Of a stretch of DNA of 64,000 nucleotides, positions 16,299 through 25,249 are shown piece after piece (the first letter of the stretch is position 1; every line of letters starts with the position of its first letter). A program made the translations under genes and the position numbers. A model generated the notes under the pieces. It saw only the letters and a list, made by a program, of their open reading frames with translations. It did no database searches and had not been told where the DNA came from. The DNA is from Microbacterium invictum. GTDB taxonomy: Bacteria; Actinomycetota; Actinomycetes; Actinomycetales; Microbacteriaceae. The stretch covers positions 620,001-684,000 of the forward strand of contig NZ_CP139779.1 in assembly GCF_034421375.1 (NCBI RefSeq), given 5' to 3'.

Positions 16299-17285
16299 GT
16301 GCGATACGGACTCTTCATCCCCCAGGGCTGGCGCCACGACCTCGTCGACATCGATCCGGCCGACCAGTGGCGGGTGATGCGCGAACTCGCGCAGCACGCC
16401 GATCGCGGCCCGTGGGAGTCGCTGTGGGTCTACGACCACTTCCACACCGTGCCCGTGCCGAGCGACGAGGCCACGCACGAGGCGTGGACGTTGATGGCGT
16501 CGTTCGCGGCGGTCACCGACCGCATCCGCCTGGGTCAGATGTGCACCTGCATGGGCTACCGCAACCCCGCCTACCTGGCGAAGGTCGCGGCCACCATCGA
16601 CATCGTCTCGGGCGGACGCACCGAGATGGGGATCGGCGGCGGCTGGTACGAGCACGAGTGGCGCGCCTACGGCTACGGGTTCCCGAAGATCGGCGACCGC
16701 CTCGGCATGCTCGAAGAGGGCGTGGAGATCATGCATCAGGCCTGGACGACGGGGACCGCCACCCTCCACGGCCGACACTACGACGTCGACGGCGCAATCG
16801 TCCGCCCCCTGCCGCTCCAGGACGGCGGCATTCCGCTCTGGATCGCCGGCGGCGGCGAGAAGGTGACGCTGAGGATCGCGGCGAAGTACGCCCAGTACAC
16901 CAACTGGTCGAGCGACCCCGAGGAGTTCACCCGCAAGGACGAGATCCTGCGCGCGCACGCCGACGACCTCGGTCGCGATCAGGCCGAGATCGTGCGGTCG
17001 GCGAACTTCAACACGGTCATCGGCGAGGACGAGAAGGATGTCGCGGCGCGACTGGACCGCATCGAGCAGCGGGTCACGCCCTACCTCGGTGACGCGACGG
17101 AGGCGTTCATGCGCGACTACCGTTCGGGAGCGGCCCTCGTGGGAACGGCCGAGCAGGTCGCCGAACGCCTCGCGGCGCTGCGCGAACGCGGCCTGGGGTA
17201 CGCCATCCACTACTTCCCCGAGCACGCGTACGACCGCTCGGGAGTGAGCGAGTTCGAGCGTCAGGTCGTGCCCGCCCTGCGCTGA
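16299..17285 (+). CDS. LLM-class F420-dependent oxidoreductase
   Basis: A 328-residue luciferase-like TIM-barrel oxidoreductase. Characteristic pieces are ESLWVYDHFHTVPV, MCTCMGYRNPAYLAKVAATI and the GGWYEHEWRAYGYGFP block that is typical of F420-binding members. GIPLWIAGGGEKVTLR follows in the second half. The substrate cannot be assigned. The GTG start lies six bases behind TAGGCT and only nine bases after the methyltransferase stop, so the -10 box overlaps the end of that gene. A palindrome-rich repeat array follows. Confidence 0.87.
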   Translation: MRYGLFIPQGWRHDLVDIDPADQWRVMRELAQHADRGPWESLWVYDHFHTVPVPSDEATHEAWTLMASFAAVTDRIRLGQMCTCMGYRNPAYLAKVAATIDIVSGGRTEMGIGGGWYEHEWRAYGYGFPKIGDRLGMLEEGVEIMHQAWTTGTATLHGRHYDVDGAIVRPLPLQDGGIPLWIAGGGEKVTLRIAAKYAQYTNWSSDPEEFTRKDEILRAHADDLGRDQAEIVRSANFNTVIGEDEKDVAARLDRIEQRVTPYLGDATEAFMRDYRSGAALVGTAEQVAERLAALRERGLGYAIHYFPEHAYDRSGVSEFERQVVPALR

Positions 17286-17317
17286 GCGTGCCCGCTCCCG
17301 CGGAGATCTACGCTCCC

Positions 17318-17615
17318 GCGGGTCTCTCCCCGTTGTGGGTCCGCCGGAGCGTCGATCTCCGCGTGAAGAAGGATGTCCGCGCGACGGTGGATGTCCGCGT
17401 GGAGGCGGATCTCCGCGAGACGGCGGATCTCCGCGCGACGGCGGATGTCCGCGCGACGGTGGATGTCCGCGTGGAGGCGGATCTCCGCGACGGCGGGCGT
17501 CCGCGGGAGCGTAGATCTCCGCGCTCTCACGGATTTCCGCGCTCGCGGCGGGTCTCACCGCGCTGTGGGTCCGCCGGAGCGTAGATCTCCGTGCGGAGGA
17601 GGATGTCCGCGCAGC
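17318..17615. repeat. repeat array of 18-bp palindromic units inside a ~70-bp direct repeat
   Basis: Two copies of a ~68-bp sequence (starting at 17318 and 17548, 230 bases apart) share GTGGGTCCGCCGGAGCGT and flank about seven tandem 18-bp units (about 17366-17491). Each unit carries a hyphenated palindrome such as GCGGATCTCCGC or GCGGATGTCCGC. Both strands are open in this array but give only degenerate hexapeptides (ADLRAT-like or RADIHR-like), so it is taken as noncoding. It fills the gap between the LLM gene and the convergent carboxylesterase and may also act in termination. Confidence 0.75.
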
Positions 17616-17621
17616 GGCGGA

Positions 17622-19112
17622 TCACACGAGCGCGGCGACGCTCGCGTAGGCGCCGCGCACCACGTCCGGCGCCGAGGCAGGGCCGCCGAAGACACGCGCC
17701 GTCCCGGGCGCACTGGCCCACGTCGGCCACCCCGGGTCGCGATCGCGGATGAGCGCCACTGCCGAGCCGTGCACGGCGTCGGCGAGGGTGCGGGGCGGAT
17801 CGTCGCCGGCGATCGCCGACACCCCGTCGAGGTCGAGCGCGTCGAACCAGAAGGGCACGTCGAGGCAGTGCAACGACCAGGTGCGGGTCGGTGAGGGCCA
17901 CGAGAACGCGTAGACCCAGGTGTCGGCCGCGCCCCGCGCCTCGGCGGCCCGCACCACTGTCGAGCGGAAGATGCTGTCGCTGATGTAGCGCCCGACCACG
18001 GCCGCGCCGCCCTTGCGGCGCTGCGGGCGGTTCGCGGCGAGGTAAGGGCCGACGACGCGGCGATCCACGCCGATCCGACGCAGGAGCGGCGCCGGGGGAA
18101 CCAGCCGCAGCGGCACCCGGAGCGCGTCGGTCATCATGGTGAACTCGTCGTCGGTCGCCCCGACGACGAGCGCCTTGTCAGCGCCCACGCCTGCTGCCAG
18201 CGACGCGATCGTCGGCCGCGGGATGAGATCCCCGTCGATGACCGGCCCCCACGGGAGCCCGTCGCGGAGGATGCCGGTGAGCGGCGCCAGCGGATCCCTC
18301 GAGGCCTTCTTGGCGGCATCCTGCTGCAGCGCGAGGAGACGCTCCTCGGAGACCGACCGGAACCCTTCGAGCGTCGCGGGCACTCCCGCGAGAGCGGCGA
18401 GGCGTCGCGAGCGCTCGCCGGCGAGCGCAGACGGGATGTCGCCGAGAGCGGGGGAGAGCGCCCAGGCGGCGTGGAACAGGTGCTGGGCCGAGGGCATGCC
18501 GAGGAGGGTCAGGACGCCGCCGCCGCCGGCGGACTGCCCCGCGATCGTGACGCGCGAGGGGTCTCCGCCGAAGGCGCGGATGTGCTCCTGCACCCATTCG
18601 AGCGCCGCGAGCCAGTCGCGGACGCCCCGGTTGCTCGGGGCGCCGGGGATCTGGCCGAACCCGTCGAACCCGAGACGGTACGAGACCGTGACGGTGACGA
18701 CGCCGTCACGGGTGAAGGCCCGGCCGTCGTACCAGGGGCTCGCCGGCGATCCCGAGGTGAACCCGCCGCCGTGGATGTAGACCATCACCGGAAGGGCTGC
18801 GTCGGTGTCGCCGGGCAGCGGGGTGAAGACATTGACGTTCAGGGTGGAATCGCCCTCGACCGACGGCTCGGGGATGAGAGTGATCCCGGTGTCGCCGCGC
18901 TGGGCCGTCGCGCCGCACGCCGTCGCGTCGCGCATGCCGTCCCACGGGGACACGGGCACCGGATCGCTGAAGCGCCGATCCCCGACGGGAGGCTCGGCGA
19001 ACGGGATGCCGAGAAAGGCGGCGGATGACCCGGGGTCGCCGGGCTCCCCTCGCCACCGCCCCCGCACCACGCCGAGGGAGAGGGTGATCACCGCATCGCT
19101 CACGCTGGTCAT
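17622..19112 (-). CDS. type-B carboxylesterase
   Basis: A 496-residue carboxylesterase/lipase of the alpha/beta-hydrolase fold. The oxyanion hole is MVYIHGGGFTSGS, the nucleophile elbow IAGQSAGG, and the late histidine is in SLHCLDVPFWFD. There is no signal peptide, so it is probably cytoplasmic. It is divergent from the isomerase/dehydrogenase operon, with a 28-bp perfect palindrome between the two starts (19139-19166), so both may respond to the same regulator. ATG 19112 gives MTSVSDAVITL and is the only well-placed start. Confidence 0.88.
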   Translation of the reverse strand: MTSVSDAVITLSLGVVRGRWRGEPGDPGSSAAFLGIPFAEPPVGDRRFSDPVPVSPWDGMRDATACGATAQRGDTGITLIPEPSVEGDSTLNVNVFTPLPGDTDAALPVMVYIHGGGFTSGSPASPWYDGRAFTRDGVVTVTVSYRLGFDGFGQIPGAPSNRGVRDWLAALEWVQEHIRAFGGDPSRVTIAGQSAGGGGVLTLLGMPSAQHLFHAAWALSPALGDIPSALAGERSRRLAALAGVPATLEGFRSVSEERLLALQQDAAKKASRDPLAPLTGILRDGLPWGPVIDGDLIPRPTIASLAAGVGADKALVVGATDDEFTMMTDALRVPLRLVPPAPLLRRIGVDRRVVGPYLAANRPQRRKGGAAVVGRYISDSIFRSTVVRAAEARGAADTWVYAFSWPSPTRTWSLHCLDVPFWFDALDLDGVSAIAGDDPPRTLADAVHGSAVALIRDRDPGWPTWASAPGTARVFGGPASAPDVVRGAYASVAALV

Positions 19113-19138
19113 CGTACGACGAGGAACCCCTGTCGACG

Positions 19139-19166
19139 AGAAAAACCTCCACGTGGAGGTTTTTCT
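19139..19166. promoter_or_regulatory. 28-bp perfect palindromic operator
   Basis: The sequence is its own reverse complement over 28 bases; the centre reads CCTCCACGTGGAGG flanked by A5 and T5 runs. It lies 27 bases upstream of the carboxylesterase start and 40 bases upstream of the sugar isomerase start. The A/T tracts and the central CACGTG look like a repressor site, not a terminator, because genes diverge from it. Confidence 0.7.
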
Positions 19167-19205
19167 GCTAGCCTCGCCACGACTCCACACGGGAAAGAGG
19201 TCGCG

Positions 19206-20033
19206 ATGGCGCATCCGGAAGCCTCGGTTCAGCTGTACACCCTGGCCGAGCAGTTCACCGCCGATCCGGGACGGTCGCTCGACCGTCTCGCCGAGATCGG
19301 ACTCCAGCACGTCGAGGCCTTCGCGTTCGTCGACCGGCCCGACGAGATCCGCGCCGCTCTCGAGGCGAGCGGCGTAGACGCTCCGACCGGGCACGCGCCG
19401 CTCCTGTCCGACGAGCTGTGGACGCCCGACGGCGCCATCCCGACCCCGGCACCCGAGGTCGTGCTCGAGGCCGCCGCGCGGATCGGCGTGAAGACCGTGT
19501 TCGACCCGTTCGTCCCCGTGGACCGCTGGCTGACCGAGGACTCCGTCGCCGAACTCGCCGAGCGCCTCAACCGGGTGGCCGACCTCGCTGCGACCTTCGG
19601 GATCGCCGTCGGCTATCACAACCACTCGCAGGAGTTCGTCGCGAGCTTCGATGGGGTCACCGCATACGAGCGCTTCGCCCTCCTCACAGACCCGCGGGTC
19701 GCGCTCGAGCTCGACCTGTACTGGGCCGCCGCCGGCGGGCAGGACGTCCCCGCCCTCGTCTCGCGCCTCGGCGAGCGGCTCCAGGCCGTGCATGTGAAGG
19801 ACGGCGCCGTTCCGGCATCCAACCCTTTCGCCCCCGACGCCCCCGCCTTCGGATCGGACGCCCTCGAACAGCGCCACGCCGGCACCGGCGAGGTGCCGCT
19901 GGCCGAGGCGCTGCGCGCCGGCGACGGGGCGATCCGCTACGCCGTCATCGAGTACGACAACCCCCCGGGCGACGTCTTCGACGACATCGCCGCGAGCCTC
20001 GCCTTCCTCCGCGACGGGGGGTTCGTCCGATGA
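19206..20033 (+). CDS. sugar phosphate isomerase/epimerase (AP endonuclease 2-like TIM barrel)
   Basis: A 275-residue TIM-barrel protein of the xylose-isomerase-like superfamily. Recognisable pieces are SVQLYTLAEQFTADP at the start, GYHNHSQEF (metal-binding His and Glu region), ALELDLYWAAAGG and AVHVKDG. Such proteins interconvert sugars or inositols. The stop overlaps the start of a Gfo/Idh/MocA dehydrogenase, a very common pairing in inositol or sugar catabolism. An AAAGAGG ribosome site precedes the ATG. The operon starts behind a 28-bp palindrome. Confidence 0.85.
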   Translation: MAHPEASVQLYTLAEQFTADPGRSLDRLAEIGLQHVEAFAFVDRPDEIRAALEASGVDAPTGHAPLLSDELWTPDGAIPTPAPEVVLEAAARIGVKTVFDPFVPVDRWLTEDSVAELAERLNRVADLAATFGIAVGYHNHSQEFVASFDGVTAYERFALLTDPRVALELDLYWAAAGGQDVPALVSRLGERLQAVHVKDGAVPASNPFAPDAPAFGSDALEQRHAGTGEVPLAEALRAGDGAIRYAVIEYDNPPGDVFDDIAASLAFLRDGGFVR

Positions 20034-21151
20034 GCGTCGGCGTGGGCGTGATCGGGGCGGGCGTCATCAGCGACACCTACCTCGAGAACCTGCAGTCCTT
20101 CCCCGACGTGGATGTCGTCGTCGTCGGCGACCTCCTCGTCGATCGTGCCGAGGCACAGGCCCGCACGCACAGCGTCCCGGCGTGGGGCACGGTCGACGAC
20201 GTGCTCGCCCACCCCGACGTGCAGGTCGTGGTCAATCTCACGATCCCCGCCGCGCACATCGAGGTGTCGATGCGCGCGATCTCGGCGGGGAAGCACGTCT
20301 GGACCGAGAAGCCGATCGGACTCGATCGCGAGGGTGCCGCCGAGCTCCTCACGGCCGCAGCGGCCGCCGGACTGCGCGTGGGCTCGGCGCCGGACACCGT
20401 CCTCGGCCCGGGGTTCCAGACCGCCAAGCGGGCCATCGCCGCCGGCATCATCGGCGAGCCCCTCTTCGCGCAGACGGTGTTCCAGACGCAGGGGCCCGAC
20501 CTCTGGCATCCGGCACCGCAGTTCCTCTTCGCGCAGGGCGCCGGCCCGCTGCTCGACATGGGGCCGTACTACTTCACCGGTCTCGTGAGCCTCTTCGGCC
20601 CGGTCGATCGCGTGTCGGCGGTCGGGCGGAAGGCGCGCGAGGAGCGCATCATCCACACCGGCCCGAACGCGGGCGCCACCTTCCCGGTCGAGGTGCCCAC
20701 CACGGTCCAGGTCGTCACCGCCTTCGACAGCGGCCAGCAGGCGCAGAGCCTGCTGAGCTTCGATTCCGCGCTCGAGCGCGCCGGAGTCTTCGAGGTGCAC
20801 GGCACCGAGGGCTCGATCGTGCTGCCCGACCCCAACCAGTTCGCCGGGCGCATCGCGTACGTCAAGCCCCTGGGAGTGCTGCGGGACGGCATGAGCTTCG
20901 AGCAGGAGTGGATCGAGGTCGAGCAGGAGGGCGTGGTCGTCGGACGCGGCCTCGGACTGCTCGACATGGTGCACGCGATCGCCGAGGGGCGGCCGCACGT
21001 CGCAAGCGGCGATCTGGCGCTGCACGTCCTGGACGTCATGCTGTCGGCGGAGCAGTCCGCGGCGACCGGGGACTCCGTGCGCGTCGCGAGCACCGTCGAC
21101 CCCGTGCCCGCCGTCGCGGCCGACTTCGATCCCTTCGCGCGCACCCTCTGA
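20030..21151 (+). CDS. Gfo/Idh/MocA family oxidoreductase
   Basis: A 373-residue NAD(P)-dependent dehydrogenase. The Rossmann start is VGVIGAGVIS, the conserved EKPIGLD segment carries the catalytic lysine, and the C-terminal alpha/beta domain includes GPLLDMGPYYFTGLVSLFG. The partner isomerase suggests oxidation of a sugar, inositol or keto-sugar. ATGA overlap with the isomerase indicates translational coupling, and a TetR gene follows four bases later, completing a three-gene operon. Confidence 0.9.
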   Translation: MSVGVGVIGAGVISDTYLENLQSFPDVDVVVVGDLLVDRAEAQARTHSVPAWGTVDDVLAHPDVQVVVNLTIPAAHIEVSMRAISAGKHVWTEKPIGLDREGAAELLTAAAAAGLRVGSAPDTVLGPGFQTAKRAIAAGIIGEPLFAQTVFQTQGPDLWHPAPQFLFAQGAGPLLDMGPYYFTGLVSLFGPVDRVSAVGRKAREERIIHTGPNAGATFPVEVPTTVQVVTAFDSGQQAQSLLSFDSALERAGVFEVHGTEGSIVLPDPNQFAGRIAYVKPLGVLRDGMSFEQEWIEVEQEGVVVGRGLGLLDMVHAIAEGRPHVASGDLALHVLDVMLSAEQSAATGDSVRVASTVDPVPAVAADFDPFARTL

Positions 21152-21155
21152 GCGG

Positions 21156-21749
21156 ATGACCGCGGAGTCGGCGTCCCCCGGGCGCCGCGGCGCGTCGCCC
21201 AAGGGCGTGGCCCGGCGGCAGGAGATCATCGATCGCGCGATCGAGGTCTTCGCGCAGCGCGGGTCGGATCGGACGAGCCTTCGGGCGATCGCGAGCGAGG
21301 TCGGGGTGACCCACGCGGCCCTCCGCCACTACTTCGGGTCGCTCGAAGAGCTGCTCGTCGAGGTGTACCGCCAGGCTCAGCACGATCACGCCGTGGCGCT
21401 GTCGGCCGAGATGACGCCGACGGAGCTCATGCGGCTCTCCGCCGAGCGCAATCGCGAGATCCCGGGCCTCGTGCAGCTGTACTCGACTCTGGTCGCGGCC
21501 GCTCTCGAGGACGACCGGCCGGTCGCCCGCGACTTCGTCGCCGTGCGATTCGAGCGCCTGCGGGAGGAGCTGGCCGAGCAGGTGCGACGCACGCAGGCGT
21601 CCGGCAGGGTCCGCGCCGATGTCGATCCCCAGGAGGTGGCCGCGCTCGTCATCGCCGCCTCCGACGGTCTGCAGTCGCAGTGGCTCCTCGAGCCGACGCT
21701 CGACCACGCGCGCATTCTCGCCCTCCTCGACCGGCTGCTCGCGCCGTGA
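21156..21749 (+). CDS. TetR-family transcriptional regulator
   Basis: A 197-residue regulator. The N-terminal helix-turn-helix is RQEIIDRAIEVFAQRG then SLRAIASEVGVTHAALRHYF (about 24-63), the usual TetR fold. The C-terminal ligand domain is variable. It begins four bases after the dehydrogenase stop and so is probably made with the isomerase/dehydrogenase and may control that operon, for example through the palindrome at 19139-19166, although such a long symmetric A/T-flanked site is also seen with other regulator families. Confidence 0.88.
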   Translation: MTAESASPGRRGASPKGVARRQEIIDRAIEVFAQRGSDRTSLRAIASEVGVTHAALRHYFGSLEELLVEVYRQAQHDHAVALSAEMTPTELMRLSAERNREIPGLVQLYSTLVAAALEDDRPVARDFVAVRFERLREELAEQVRRTQASGRVRADVDPQEVAALVIAASDGLQSQWLLEPTLDHARILALLDRLLAP

Positions 21750-21799
21750 GGTCGCCGGCGGCGGCGCGCCCACCCGGTGACGCGCCGCCCCAGGGGTGG

Positions 21800-22651
<852 letters not shown>

Positions 22652-22756
22652 TCACGATGCACGCCAGGTACGGCGTCCGAAGGCGCCGTCCGCCAGCGTA
22701 GAACGACGGATGCTGCGGCGACAGGTCTTGCGCGCTGTGGGGCGCGGCAGTAGGAC

Positions 22757-23971
22757 TCAGCTCTCGCGACGCGCGCCCTCGGCGGCGCTGACGGCGAAGA
22801 TCGTCGGCCCGGCGAACCCGCTGCGGGCGAAGGCCGTCGTCACGGTGTCGGCCACCGTCGCGACGCGATCGCGGTCGACCAGCGCGATCGCCGCCCCGCC
22901 GAACCCGCCGCCGGTCATCCGGGCGCCGAGCGCCCCCGCCTCGAGTGCGGCGTCGACGGCGGTGTCGAGTTCGGGGACGGAGATCTCGAAGTCGTCGCGC
23001 ATCGACGCGTGCGAGGCGACGAGCAGATCGCCGATCGAACGAGGACCGTCGGCCCGCAGCATCCGCACCGTGTCGAGGACCCGCTGATTCTCGGTGACCA
23101 CGTGCCGGACGCGCCGGAAGGTGACGTCGTCGAGCTCGCGTCCGGCTCGGGCGAGATCGGCGACACCGAGGTCTCGAAGCGACGCGACGCCCAGTGCCGC
23201 AGCGCCGGCCTCGCACGAGGCACGACGTTCGCCGTAGCCCCCGGATGCGTGGGAGTGCTGCACGCGGGTGTCGATCACGAGCAGCGTGAGCCCGGCCGCG
23301 TCGAACCCGAGGTCGACGACCTCGACCTCGAGGCTGCGGCAGTCGAGCAGGATCGCGGCGTCGGCGGCGCCGAGGATCGAGGCCATCTGGTCCATGATCC
23401 CGGTGGGGGCGCCGACGGCTTCGTTCTCGGCACGCCGGCCCGCGCGCGCGAGGGCGGGTCGGTCGAGGCCGAGGTGCCAGAGGTCGTTGAGTGCGACGGC
23501 GACCGCCCCCTCGATGGCCGCCGATGACGACAGGCCCGCTCCGACGGGCACGTTCGAGGCGATCGCGATGTCGAGCCCGGTCGCGTGTGCGGCGACAGCA
23601 CCGGGCGCGGCTTCGTGCAGCGCCCAGGCGACGCCGATCGGGTAGCGCGCCCACTCGACGATGGACTCGCGGCGGGTGGGGAAGAAGGTCGGAAGATCCT
23701 CGAGCGCGACGACCACCGGCTCGTCGGCGAAGGTCGAGGTGACCCGCAGCACGCCCTCGCCGTTCGGGGCGACGGCGGCCGCCGTGCGATGGGGGATCGC
23801 CAGCGGCAGCACGAATCCGTCGTTGTAGTCGGTGTGCTCGCCGATCAGGTTGACGCGCCCGGGCGACGACCACACGCCGACGGGCGCGGCGTCGGTGAGG
23901 CGTGCGAGCGCAGCGAGCGCCGCATCGCGGGGCTCATCGGATGCGGGTGCGGCGGGGGAGGGAGGGGTCAC
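22757..23971 (-). CDS. galK: galactokinase
   Basis: A 404-residue GHMP kinase that phosphorylates galactose at C1. The galactokinase signature GRVNLIGEHTDYNDGFVLP is near residue 40, the ATP-binding GHMP motif is GAGLSSSAAIEGA, and the third motif is GGGFGGAAIALV. The GTG start overlaps the galT stop (GTGA, 23968-23971), so galT and galK are translationally coupled in one operon under the LacI-type operators at 25167-25211. Confidence 0.95.
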   Translation of the reverse strand: MTPPSPAAPASDEPRDAALAALARLTDAAPVGVWSSPGRVNLIGEHTDYNDGFVLPLAIPHRTAAAVAPNGEGVLRVTSTFADEPVVVALEDLPTFFPTRRESIVEWARYPIGVAWALHEAAPGAVAAHATGLDIAIASNVPVGAGLSSSAAIEGAVAVALNDLWHLGLDRPALARAGRRAENEAVGAPTGIMDQMASILGAADAAILLDCRSLEVEVVDLGFDAAGLTLLVIDTRVQHSHASGGYGERRASCEAGAAALGVASLRDLGVADLARAGRELDDVTFRRVRHVVTENQRVLDTVRMLRADGPRSIGDLLVASHASMRDDFEISVPELDTAVDAALEAGALGARMTGGGFGGAAIALVDRDRVATVADTVTTAFARSGFAGPTIFAVSAAEGARRES

Positions 23972-25167
23972 GCGGTCACCTCGGGAACGGATGCTACGGC
24001 CTCGCGCAGGCGCTCGGCGGCGGACTCGGGCGGGATGTCGCCGATCCAGGCCCCCATCGCCGCCTCGGAACCGGCGAGGAACTTCAGCTTGTCGGCCGCG
24101 CGCCGCGGCGAGGTCAGCTGGAGGTGCAGGCGCGCACTGTCGCGCGCGACGTGGACGGGGGCTTGATGCCAGGCGGCGATGTAGGGGGTGGGCGAGTCGT
24201 ACAGGGCGTCGATGCCGCGGAGGAGGCGGAGGTACAGCGGGGCGAGCTCGTCGCGCTCGGCCGCTGTCGTATCGGCGAAATCGGCGACGTGGCGGTGGGG
24301 GAGGAGGTGCACCTCGATCGGCCAGCGCGCCGCGAACGGCACGAAGGCCGTCCAGTGCTCGCCGCTGAGGATCACGCGCGTGGACGCGCGCTCGCGGTCG
24401 AGGATGCGCGCGAACAGGTCGGGTCCGGTCTTCTCGATCGAGCGCAGCAGCGCCTGCGTGCGCGGGGTGACGTAGGGGTAGGCGTAGATCTGCCCGTGCG
24501 GGTGGGCGAGCGTGACGCCGATGGCCTCGCCGCGGTTCTCGAACGGGAAGACCTGCTCGATTCCGGGAAGGGCCGAGAGAGCGGCCGTGCGATCGGCCCA
24601 CGCCTCGATGACCGTCCGCGCACGGGTGGGGGTCTGCGTGCCGAACGAGCCCTCGTGCGCGGGGCTGAAGCAGACGACTTCGCAGCGTCCGACCGAGGTG
24701 CGGGTGCGGCCGAGAGAGAGCTCGCCGAGATCGTCGAGGCCCTGCGGCGGGTCGGCGGCGGCCGGAGCGTCGCCGTGCGCCGTGCGCAGCGCCGGCCCGA
24801 ACGACGGCGACCGGTTCTCGAAGACGGCGACGTCGTATCGGGAGGGGATCTCGGACGGATTGGCCGGCGTCTGGGGCGCGAGCGGATCGAGCTCGGCCGG
24901 CGGCAGGAAGGCTCGGTTCTGGCGCGAGGCCGCGACCGAGATCCAATCGCCCGTCAGGACGTCGAGCCGCATGGTCGCCGTCTCGGGGCGCGGGTCCAGG
25001 GCGCGCGTGTCGACCGACCGCTCCGGCCCGAGGTCCGTGCCGGGATCGTCGAAGTAGATCAACTCCCGCCCGTCGGCCAGGCGGGTCGTGCATTTGGCGA
25101 CCCCGCCGGTGAGGATCTCGACGTCGGGGGTTGTTGACGGGGCTCCGGGGGTGCCGAACTCCTGCAT
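23968..25167 (-). CDS. galT: galactose-1-phosphate uridylyltransferase
   Basis: About 399 residues. It exchanges UDP between UDP-glucose and galactose-1-phosphate in the Leloir pathway. The active-site motif is LAHPHGQIYAYP with the uridylylated histidine, and the FENR, HGDAP and EVHLLPHRH segments of the family are visible. ATG 25167 is preferred over an in-frame GTG at 25173. Both lie inside a near-perfect LacI operator, and the promoter TTGACG-N18-TATCGT places the start of transcription very close to the ATG. galK follows with a four-base overlap. Confidence 0.94.
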   Translation of the reverse strand: MQEFGTPGAPSTTPDVEILTGGVAKCTTRLADGRELIYFDDPGTDLGPERSVDTRALDPRPETATMRLDVLTGDWISVAASRQNRAFLPPAELDPLAPQTPANPSEIPSRYDVAVFENRSPSFGPALRTAHGDAPAAADPPQGLDDLGELSLGRTRTSVGRCEVVCFSPAHEGSFGTQTPTRARTVIEAWADRTAALSALPGIEQVFPFENRGEAIGVTLAHPHGQIYAYPYVTPRTQALLRSIEKTGPDLFARILDRERASTRVILSGEHWTAFVPFAARWPIEVHLLPHRHVADFADTTAAERDELAPLYLRLLRGIDALYDSPTPYIAAWHQAPVHVARDSARLHLQLTSPRRAADKLKFLAGSEAAMGAWIGDIPPESAAERLREAVASVPEVTA

Positions 25168-25211
25168 GTTCACGTCAACACGATAGCCCGAGGGTCATGA
25201 TAACGTCAACA
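25167..25211. promoter_or_regulatory. divergent gal promoter region with two LacI-type operators
   Basis: TGTTCACGTCAACA (25167-25180) and TGATAACGTCAACA (25198-25211) are two 14-bp pseudo-palindromes with the central CG typical of LacI-family sites; they differ from symmetry at one and two base pairs. On the minus strand TTGACG (complement of 25204-25209) and TATCGT form the galT promoter. The second site covers the promoter of the lacI-like gene, so one repressor can control both directions. Confidence 0.75.
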
Positions 25212-25249
25212 TGTTCCGAGTTGCCGGAGTTGTGTCGGTGGGAGTGGGC

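Noticed and set aside
17366..17491. 18-bp tandem units as a CRISPR-like array or as a coding gene (open on both strands)
   Set aside because: No unique spacers, no cas genes, units directly abut; the open frames result from the 18-base period and give only hexapeptide monotony.
25211..25249. Upstream ATG for the gal LacI gene
   Set aside because: It lies inside the operator and has no ribosome site; ATG 25250 has GGGAG and leads straight into the helix-turn-helix.
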